A stretch of DNA of 6,682 bases from Frankiales bacterium. GTDB taxonomy: Bacteria; Actinomycetota; Actinomycetes; Mycobacteriales; SCTD01. Position 1 is the stretch's first letter, and each line of letters opens with the position of its first letter. The notes beneath the pieces are model-generated. The model saw only the letters and a list, made by a program, of their open reading frames with translations, was not told the origin of the DNA and did not search any database. Shown in pieces: positions 1 to 5,264 of this stretch. Position numbers and translations under genes: made by a program. Where the stretch lies: positions 1-6,682 of the forward strand of contig JAODNQ010000006.1 of assembly GCA_025464695.1 (NCBI GenBank), written 5' to 3'.

Positions 1-1656
1 CTCGCGCCTCCTCCCGGTTGGACCACCACGGCCGACGTCGTCGTCGTCGGGTCCGGGGTCGCCGGGCTGACCGCCGCGCTGCACTGCGCCGACGCCGGCT
101 CGGTCCTGCTCGTCACCAAGGTGCTCGTGGGTGACGGGTCGACCCGGTGGGCGCAGGGCGGCGTGGCCGCGGCGCTCTCCCCGGACGACAGCCCCGAGGA
201 GCACCTGCAGGACACCCTCGTGGCCGGTGTCGGGCTGTGCGACGAGGACGCCGTGCGTGTGCTCTGCACGGAGGGTCCGCAGCGGCTGCGCGAGCTGATG
301 GCGCTGGGCGCCGCGTTCGACCGCGACCCCGCCGGCGCGCTGTCGCTGACCCGCGAGGGCGGCCACCACCGCGACCGGATCGTGCACGCGGGCGGCGACG
401 CCACCGGCGCCGAGGTGCAGCGGGCGCTCGTCGCGGCGGTGAAGGCCGACGCGCGCATCCGGCTGGTCGAGCACGCCCTGGTGCTCGACCTCCTGCAGGA
501 CGCCGAGGGGCGGGCCTGCGGCCTGACGCTGCACGTGCTCGGCGAGGGCACCCAGGACGGCGTCGGAGCGGTGCACGCGCGGGCCGTCGTGCTCGCCACC
601 GGCGGCATGGGCCAGGTGTTCAGCAGCACGACCAACCCGGCGGTCTCCACCGGGGACGGCGTCGCGCTCGCCCTGCGCGCGGGCGCGGAGGTGGCGGACC
701 TCGAGTTCGTGCAGTTCCACCCGACGGCGCTGTACCTCGGGGACCGGCCGGGCCAGCAGTCGCTGATCAGCGAGGCCGTCCGCGGCGAGGGCGCGTTCCT
801 CGTCGACGCCGACGGACGCCGGGTCATCACTCCGGACGACCACCCGCTGGCCGACCTCGCGCCGCGCGACGTCGTCGCCAAGGCCATCCACCGCCGGATG
901 CTCGAGCAGGGCGTCGAGCACGTGTACCTCGACGCGCGACACCTGCACGACCTGCCCACCCGCTTCCCGACGATCGTCGGGCGCCTGCACGAGGCCGGCA
1001 TCGACCCGCTCACCGCGCTGATCCCGGTCGCCCCCGCGGCCCACTACGCCAGCGGCGGCGTCGTCACCGACCTCGCCGGGCGCACCTCCGTGCCGGGGCT
1101 GTACGCCTGCGGCGAGGTCGCCTGCACGGGCGTGCACGGCGCGAACCGGCTCGCCTCGAACAGCCTGCTCGAGGGGCTCGTGTTCGCTGCCCGCATCGGC
1201 GACGACCTGCTGCTCGGGCTGCCGGAGCAGGGCGTGCCCGCCGACGGCGACGCCGAGCAGGTGCTGCTCGACCCGTCGGTGCGCCCCGAGCTCGGCCGGG
1301 CCATGACGCTCGGCGCCGGCGTCCTGCGCAGCGCCTCCTCGCTGTCCGCCGCCGCGTCCACGGTCGGCGCCCTGACGGCGCGAAGGTCGACGTCGCCGGC
1401 CCCGGACGCGTGGGAGGCGACCGACCTCGTCGACGTCGCGGGCGCCCTCGTCGCCGCGGCGCAGCGCCGGGAGGAGACCCGCGGCGCGCACTGGCGCGAG
1501 GACTTCCCCGACGCCGTCGAGGACTGGCGCGGCCACCTCGTCACGACCCTGGCGGGCACGGACTTCTCCCGCGCGCTCCGACCGGAGGACCGCACGGGCA
1601 CCGATCGCAGCGCACCCGCAGCCCCCGCCGACCGCCCGACCCTGGAGCCCGCGTGA
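1..1656 (+). CDS. nadB: L-aspartate oxidase, 5'-truncated by window edge
   Basis: FAD-dependent oxidase converting L-aspartate to iminoaspartate, the first step of de novo NAD synthesis; NadA then uses the product to make quinolinate. The frame is open from base 1 and 551 codons are visible, near full family length, so only a few N-terminal residues and the start codon are missing. A GTG at 121 is the first in-frame start in the window, but it cannot be the true start because the FAD-binding GSGVAG motif lies before it (visible residues 17-22). Other family landmarks are TREGGH (117-122), FHPTALY (239-245), APRD (287-290), AAHYASGG (346-353) and HGANRLASNSLLEG (379-392). These carry the Glu, His and Arg residues that bind substrate and FAD in E. 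coli NadB. The C-terminal helical domain ends with the typical EETRGAHWREDFP stretch. Succinate dehydrogenase and fumarate reductase flavoproteins are relatives, but the motif set and the adjacent nadC argue against them. The stop overlaps the nadC start by 4 bases. Cytosolic. Confidence 0.96.
   Translation, partial: LAPPPGWTTTADVVVVGSGVAGLTAALHCADAGSVLLVTKVLVGDGSTRWAQGGVAAALSPDDSPEEHLQDTLVAGVGLCDEDAVRVLCTEGPQRLRELMALGAAFDRDPAGALSLTREGGHHRDRIVHAGGDATGAEVQRALVAAVKADARIRLVEHALVLDLLQDAEGRACGLTLHVLGEGTQDGVGAVHARAVVLATGGMGQVFSSTTNPAVSTGDGVALALRAGAEVADLEFVQFHPTALYLGDRPGQQSLISEAVRGEGAFLVDADGRRVITPDDHPLADLAPRDVVAKAIHRRMLEQGVEHVYLDARHLHDLPTRFPTIVGRLHEAGIDPLTALIPVAPAAHYASGGVVTDLAGRTSVPGLYACGEVACTGVHGANRLASNSLLEGLVFAARIGDDLLLGLPEQGVPADGDAEQVLLDPSVRPELGRAMTLGAGVLRSASSLSAAASTVGALTARRSTSPAPDAWEATDLVDVAGALVAAAQRREETRGAHWREDFPDAVEDWRGHLVTTLAGTDFSRALRPEDRTGTDRSAPAAPADRPTLEPA
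1644..1647 (+). promoter_or_regulatory. Ribosome binding site of nadC
   Basis: GGAG lies inside the last codons of nadB, 5 bases before GTG 1653. This favours 1653 over the second in-frame GTG at 1659, which would have a spacing of 11. The next junction (nadC-coaX) has the same GGAG-N5-GTG layout. Confidence 0.65.
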
Positions 1657-2549
1657 CCGTGCACGCCCCGAGCCTGTCCGCCGAGACCCGGGCGGCCCTC
1701 GCCGGGCAGGACGCGGCCGCCGTCGCCGACCTCGCCCGGCGGGCCGTCGAGGAGGACCTCGCCGGCGGGGTCGACGTCACGAGCGTCGCCACCGTGCCGG
1801 AGGACCTGCAGGGCGTCGCCGCCTTCGTGCCGCGCCGCCCGGGCGTGGTGGCCGGGCTGGGGGCGGCCATGGCCGTGCTCGAGCACGTGCTCGGGGAGCC
1901 GGAGTGGCTGCTCGTCGGCCGCGACGGCGAGGACGCCGTCCCGGGGCAGCCGGTGCTCGAGGTCCGCGGCCCCGTGCGCGGCCTGCTCACGGCGGAGCGC
2001 TCGGCGCTCAACCTGCTGTGCCACCTGTCCGGCGTCGCGACGCTGACCCGCACCTGGGTCGACGCCGTCGCCGGCACGGGCGCGCGCGTGCGCGACACCC
2101 GCAAGACCACCGCCGGCATGCGGGCGCTCGAGAAGCACGCGGTGGTCATGGGCGGCGGCGTCAACCACCGGATGTCGCTGTCGGACGCCGCCCTCGTGAA
2201 GGACAACCACGTGGTGGCGGCCGGCGGGGTCGCGGCCGCCTTCAACCTGGTGCGGTCCTCGTTCCCCGGGGTCCCGGTCGAGGTCGAGTGCGACACGGTC
2301 GACCAGGTGCGCGAGGTGCTCGCCGCCGGCGCCGATCTCGTGCTGCTCGACAACATGAGCGACGCCGACATGCGCACCTGCGTCGCCCTCTGCCGCGAGC
2401 GCGGGGTCCTCACGGAGGCCTCCGGAGGGCTGTCCCTCGACGTCGCCCGGGCCGTCGCCGAGACCGGCGTCGACTTCCTCGCCGTCGGTGCCCTCACCCA
2501 CTCCGCTCCGGTCCTCGACCTCGGCGTCGACCTCCGGCTGGAGCGCTAG
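1653..2549 (+). CDS. nadC: Nicotinate-nucleotide pyrophosphorylase (quinolinate phosphoribosyltransferase)
   Basis: Converts quinolinate and PRPP to nicotinate mononucleotide, CO2 and pyrophosphate, where de novo NAD synthesis joins the salvage route. The 298-residue product has the family's usual length. The N-terminal alpha/beta domain (about 20-125) contains ERSALNLL with Arg116. The barrel domain then carries DTRKTT (Arg150, Lys151), GGGVNHR (His172, Arg173), KDNH (Lys183), EVE (Glu210, Glu212), LLDNM (Asp233), ASGG and VGALTHS. These residues sit at a constant +11 offset from the active-site set I recall for the M. tuberculosis enzyme (R105, R139, K140, H161, R162, K172, E201, D222), so the catalytic site looks complete. 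The residue after NHRM is Ser where Gly is more usual, probably without effect. The start is GTG 1653, overlapping the nadB stop as GTGA; GTG 1659 is a possible alternative. The overlap implies translational coupling and matched production of the two NAD enzymes. Active as a cytosolic dimer or hexamer in the family. Confidence 0.97.
   Translation: MTVHAPSLSAETRAALAGQDAAAVADLARRAVEEDLAGGVDVTSVATVPEDLQGVAAFVPRRPGVVAGLGAAMAVLEHVLGEPEWLLVGRDGEDAVPGQPVLEVRGPVRGLLTAERSALNLLCHLSGVATLTRTWVDAVAGTGARVRDTRKTTAGMRALEKHAVVMGGGVNHRMSLSDAALVKDNHVVAAGGVAAAFNLVRSSFPGVPVEVECDTVDQVREVLAAGADLVLLDNMSDADMRTCVALCRERGVLTEASGGLSLDVARAVAETGVDFLAVGALTHSAPVLDLGVDLRLER
2540..2543 (+). promoter_or_regulatory. Ribosome binding site of coaX
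   Basis: GGAG is located in the penultimate codons of nadC, 5 bases before GTG 2549. It supports the GTG that shares one base with the nadC TAG stop as the coaX start. Confidence 0.65.
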
Positions 2550-3301
2550 TGCTGCTCGCGATCGACATCGGCAACACCAACACCGTCCTCGGCGTCTTCG
2601 AGGGCGAGACGGTCCAACACACCTGGCGCATCAAGACCGACGCCCGCGCCACTGCCGACGAGCTCATGCTCGCCTTCCGCGGCCTGCTGCACGGCCACGA
2701 GGTCACCGGCATCGCGCTGTGCTCCACCGTGCCGGCGGCCCTGCGCGAGATGCGCACCATGCTCGGCCGGTACTACACGGGCATCCCGACGGTCATCGTC
2801 GAGCCCGGGGTGAAGACCGGGGTGCCGCTGCTGTTCGACAACCCCAAGGAGGTCGGTGCCGACCGCGTGGTCAACACGCTGGCGGCCCACCACCTGTACG
2901 GCGGCCCCGTCGTCATCGTCGACTTCGGCACCAGCACCAACCTCGACGTCGTCAGCGCGAAGGGCGAGTTCCTCGGCGGCGCGCTGGCGCCGGGCATCGA
3001 GATCAGCGTCGAGGCGCTGGCCGCCCGGGCCGCGCAGCTGCGCAAGGTCGAGCTGGTCGTGCCGCGCAGCGCCATCGGCAAGAACACGGTGGAGGCGCTG
3101 CAGAGCGGGATCCTCTACGGCTTCGCCGGGCAGGTCGACGGGCTGGTGCGCCGGGTCGTGGCCGAGCTCGGGGGCGAGGCCACCGTGGTCGCGACCGGCG
3201 GGCTGTCGTCCCTCGTGATCGAGCACTGCGAGACGGTCAGCCTGCACGAGCCGGACCTGACCCTGATCGGCCTGCGACTGGTGTTCGAGAAGAACACCTG
3301 A
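2549..3301 (+). CDS. coaX: Type III pantothenate kinase
   Basis: Phosphorylates pantothenate to 4'-phosphopantothenate, the first step of CoA synthesis. CoaX enzymes belong to the acetate/sugar kinase/actin fold superfamily and, from family knowledge, need a monovalent cation and resist CoA feedback inhibition. The 250-residue product is slightly shorter than the usual 255-270. The phosphate loop DIGNTN spans residues 6-11, the GADR motif holding the presumed catalytic Asp spans 103-106, and the second phosphate motif DFGTSTNLD spans 125-133. It is followed by GGALAPGIEIS and, near the C-terminus, ATGGLSS. All hallmark motifs of type III kinases are present, and nothing resembles CoaA or eukaryotic-type PanK. 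The start is GTG 2549, whose G is the last base of the nadC TAG; the reading frame extends further upstream, but that part lies within nadC. It is the last gene of the operon; the next gene is convergent, with its stop 3 bases away, so no separate terminator fits between them. Cytosolic. Confidence 0.96.
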   Translation: MLLAIDIGNTNTVLGVFEGETVQHTWRIKTDARATADELMLAFRGLLHGHEVTGIALCSTVPAALREMRTMLGRYYTGIPTVIVEPGVKTGVPLLFDNPKEVGADRVVNTLAAHHLYGGPVVIVDFGTSTNLDVVSAKGEFLGGALAPGIEISVEALAARAAQLRKVELVVPRSAIGKNTVEALQSGILYGFAGQVDGLVRRVVAELGGEATVVATGGLSSLVIEHCETVSLHEPDLTLIGLRLVFEKNT

Positions 3302-3304
3302 CGC

Positions 3305-3637
3305 TCAGCCGCGGGACGCCTCCCAGCCGCGCGCCAGGCAGTCCTGCACGGCGTCCTTGAGCCGCTCCGCGTGCTCGTCGACCGCGCGCCGCTCCTCGAA
3401 GGTGTCGCGGTCCAGGACGAGGTCGCCGAGCGTGCCGGCGCCGCGGAAGGCGCTGCCCCAGGCCTGCGCCGCTCCGCGCAGCGCCTCGGCGTCGGGCACG
3501 GAGTCGTCGTCCAGCAGTCCGAGCGCACTCAGGACGCCGCCCGTGAAGCGGACGCGCTCGGCCCGGAGCAGCTCCAGGTACGCGACGAGCGCCGCGCGCA
3601 GCTCGACGCGGATCTGGCCGGGGGTCTGCTGCTCCAC
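3305..3637 (-). CDS. Hypothetical protein, 110 aa, helical
   Basis: I do not recognise this family. The frame has a normal coding signature: nearly all of its codons end in G or C, and amino-acid use is that of a soluble helical protein. Residues about 7-40 (IRVELRAALVAYLELL and onward) look like an amphipathic helix. An acidic turn LLDDDSVPDAE (41-51) follows, then three further helices rich in Ala, Glu and Arg up to the C-terminus. There is one Cys (residue 100), no signal peptide, no membrane segment and no metal or nucleotide motif. The start is GTG 3637, chosen because TACCGT lies exactly 7 bases upstream, as in leaderless actinobacterial genes; GTG 3646 (three codons longer) is an alternative. 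It is divergent from lysS and tail-to-tail with coaX. A small ORF also sits between coaX and lysS in M. tuberculosis (Rv3599c, from memory), but that one is much shorter and co-directional, so homology is not implied. Confidence 0.75.
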   Translation of the reverse strand: MEQQTPGQIRVELRAALVAYLELLRAERVRFTGGVLSALGLLDDDSVPDAEALRGAAQAWGSAFRGAGTLGDLVLDRDTFEERRAVDEHAERLKDAVQDCLARGWEASRG

Positions 3638-3644
3638 AGGAGCC

Positions 3645-3650
3645 ACGGTA
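3645..3650 (-). promoter_or_regulatory. Predicted -10 element, leaderless promoter of the 110-aa gene
   Basis: Read on the minus strand this is TACCGT, a match to the actinobacterial TAnnnT -10 consensus. Seven bases separate it from GTG 3637, which would put transcription start at or next to the start codon. No purine-rich ribosome binding site is seen before that GTG, consistent with a leaderless mRNA. No convincing -35 hexamer is visible 16-18 bases upstream. Confidence 0.5.
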
Positions 3651-3687
3651 GGAGTCGTCGGGGAAGGAGGGGTGGCGCGGGCCCCAC

Positions 3688-3693
3688 TAGCCT
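3688..3693 (+). promoter_or_regulatory. Predicted -10 element, leaderless promoter of lysS
   Basis: TAGCCT fits TAnnnT and is followed by exactly 7 bases and then GTG 3701, the usual geometry for transcripts starting on the first base of the start codon. No ribosome binding site lies 5-10 bases before the GTG; a purine-rich stretch at 3661-3670 is about 30 bases away, too far to serve it. The -35 region is not recognisable. Confidence 0.55.
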
Positions 3694-3700
3694 CGCTCCC

Positions 3701-5200
3701 GTGACCGACGCGCCGACCCGCCCCGCCGACGACCTCCCCGAGCAGGTGCGGGTGCGCCGCGTGAAGTACGACCGGCTGGTCGCCGCGGGCACGCCGCCGT
3801 ACCCGCTGGGCTACCCGCGCACGACGTCGCTCGCCGACGTCCGCGCCCGGTTCGCCGACCTGGCCACCGACAGCGCCAGCGGTGAGACGGTCGGGGTGAC
3901 GGGGCGTGTGGTGCTGAGCCGCACCGGCGGGAAGCTCTGCTTCGCCACGCTGCAGGAGGGTGACGCGCAGCTGCAGGTGATGGTCAGCCTCGACGGCGTC
4001 GGCGCGGAGCGGCTGGCCGCCTGGAAGAGCGACGTCGACCTCGGCGACCACGTCGGGATCACCGGCGAGGTCATCAGCAGCCGTCGCGGCGAGCTGAGCG
4101 TCCTGGCCACCGACTGGCAGCTGACGAGCAAGGCGCTGCGGCCGCTGCCCGACAAGCACCACGGCCTCACCGACCCCGAGGCACGCGTCCGGCAGCGCTA
4201 CCTCGACCTGCTGGTCAACCCGGAGAGCCGGCAGACGGCGCTGGACCGGGCCGCCGTCGTGCGCACGATCCGCGAGCAGCTGCACGGCGCCGGCTTCGTC
4301 GAGGTCGAGACGCCCCAGCTGCAGGTGGTGCACGGCGGAGCCTCCGCCCGCCCGTACCGGACCCACGTCAACGCGTGGGACCTCGACGTCACCCTTCGGA
4401 TCGCGCTCGAGCTGTACCTGAAGCGGGCCGTCGTCGGCGGGCTCGACCGGGTCTTCGAGATCGGCAAGAACTTCCGCAACGAGGGCTGGGACACCACCCA
4501 CTCCAACGAGTTCACCATGCTGGAGTTCTACGAGTCGTACGGCGACTACGACACCGTCGCCGACCGCACCCGCGAGATGGTGCTCGCCTGTGCCCGGGCC
4601 ATCGGCCGCACCGTCGTGCCGGACGGCCGCGGCGGCGAGGTCGACCTCGAGCAGCCGTGGCGCTGCGCGACCCTGCACGAGCTGGTCAGCGAGGCCGTCG
4701 GCACGACGGTCACGACCGCCACCCCGATGCCCGAGCTGCTGGCCCTGGCCGACAAGCACGAGGTCGCCCTGCAGCCGAGCTGGGACGAGGGCGAGGTCGT
4801 CCTCGAGCTCTACGAGCAGCTCGTCGAGGACGAGCTGCTGGCGCCGACCTTCGTCCGCGACTACCCGGTGAGCGTCCGGCCTCTGGCCCGCACCCACCGC
4901 GACGACCCGGGCCTGGCCGAGGCCTGGGACCTCGTCGTCGCCGGCACCGAGCTGGCCACGGGGTACTCCGAGCTCGTCGACCCGGTCGAGCAGCGGGCCC
5001 GGCTCACCGAGCAGTCGCTCAAGGCCGCCGGCGGCGACCCGGAGGCCATGCAGCTCGACGAGGACTTCCTGCGCGCGCTCGAGCACGGCTGCCCGCCCAT
5101 GGGCGGCCAGGGGATGGGCGTGGACCGCCTGCTCATGCTGCTGACCGGCAGCGGCGTCCGCGACGTCATCCTGTTCCCGCTCGTGAAGCCCGAGGGCTAG
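3701..5200 (+). CDS. lysS: Lysyl-tRNA synthetase, class II
   Basis: Activates lysine with ATP and charges tRNA-Lys. The product is 499 residues, the usual bacterial class II length. An N-terminal helix (about 12-30) leads to the OB-fold anticodon-binding domain (about 64-140, with GKLCFATLQEG and RRGELSVLA). The class II core follows: motif 1 around GFVEVETPQ (198-206), a GGASARPY loop (212-219), Glu237 in RIALEL, motif 2 with FRNEG (258-262) and THSNEFTMLEFY (266-277), ELATGYSEL late in the core, and motif 3 GMGVDRLLM (471-479). Residues expected to contact ATP and lysine (Glu237, Arg259, Glu261, His267, Glu275, Arg476) are kept. Departures from the forms I recall as typical include Leu236 for Pro in RIAPEL, GGASARPY for GGAAARPF, and GCPPMGG for GMPP. 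GTG 3701 is chosen because it begins a normal N-terminus, matching the DLPEQ start of mycobacterial LysS, and follows a well-placed -10 box. The frame is open upstream, but that part overlaps the divergent gene antisense. No lysylphosphatidylglycerol synthase domain is fused. Cytosolic. Confidence 0.95.
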   Translation: MTDAPTRPADDLPEQVRVRRVKYDRLVAAGTPPYPLGYPRTTSLADVRARFADLATDSASGETVGVTGRVVLSRTGGKLCFATLQEGDAQLQVMVSLDGVGAERLAAWKSDVDLGDHVGITGEVISSRRGELSVLATDWQLTSKALRPLPDKHHGLTDPEARVRQRYLDLLVNPESRQTALDRAAVVRTIREQLHGAGFVEVETPQLQVVHGGASARPYRTHVNAWDLDVTLRIALELYLKRAVVGGLDRVFEIGKNFRNEGWDTTHSNEFTMLEFYESYGDYDTVADRTREMVLACARAIGRTVVPDGRGGEVDLEQPWRCATLHELVSEAVGTTVTTATPMPELLALADKHEVALQPSWDEGEVVLELYEQLVEDELLAPTFVRDYPVSVRPLARTHRDDPGLAEAWDLVVAGTELATGYSELVDPVEQRARLTEQSLKAAGGDPEAMQLDEDFLRALEHGCPPMGGQGMGVDRLLMLLTGSGVRDVILFPLVKPEG

Positions 5201-5208
5201 GACCACCC

Positions 5209-5236
5209 GGCGCATGGTCACTTCGAACCATGCGCC
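5209..5236. terminator. Perfect inverted repeat, probable lysS terminator
   Basis: GGCGCATGGT (5209-5218) and ACCATGCGCC (5227-5236) form a perfect 10-bp stem with an 8-base loop, starting 8 bases after the lysS stop. There is no T-tract, but actinobacterial intrinsic terminators often lack one. As a dyad the element could instead be an operator for the downstream cyclase gene. An ATG at 5214, in frame with that gene, lies inside the left arm. Confidence 0.6.
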
Positions 5237-5264
5237 ACCACCCTCCCGGAGTCGACGCTCAGTC

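Noticed and set aside
34..51. Short GTC trinucleotide run
   Set aside because: It encodes the four valines of the FAD-binding beta strand in nadB and similar runs occur wherever Val clusters; it is not a functional repeat.
147..1652. Long upstream extension of the nadC reading frame across nadB
   Set aside because: The translation is Arg/Ala/Gly/Pro-rich low-complexity sequence typical of a shadow frame in GC-rich DNA, while the nadB frame carries all the family motifs.
1044..2501. Minus-strand frames antisense to nadB and nadC
   Set aside because: They are shadows caused by high GC, with low-complexity translations and no ribosome binding sites or motifs.
1904..2548. Upstream extension of the coaX frame into nadC
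   Set aside because: It is a shadow of nadC with Arg/Pro-rich composition; the kinase begins at GTG 2549 with the DIGNTN loop 6 residues in.
3672..3687. GTGG/CCAC dyad upstream of lysS
   Set aside because: Only 4 bp of stem with an 8-base GC-rich loop, which is expected by chance in this composition.
3371..3700. N-terminal extension of lysS by 110 codons
   Set aside because: This stretch is antisense to the 110-aa gene, lacks any LysRS similarity and ignores the well-placed -10 box before GTG 3701.
3638..5221. Very long minus-strand frame antisense to lysS, continuous with the 110-aa gene
   Set aside because: An open antisense frame is expected opposite a GC3-biased gene. Its composition (His, Asp, Val, Ala, Gly-rich) has no domain signature, and only the last 110 codons show normal protein character.
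5214..5264. ATG 5214 as the start of the diguanylate cyclase
   Set aside because: It lies inside the hairpin arm, and the following 17 codons have 7 A/T third positions, unlike the coding sequence after GTG 5265. It is kept as an alternative, not excluded.
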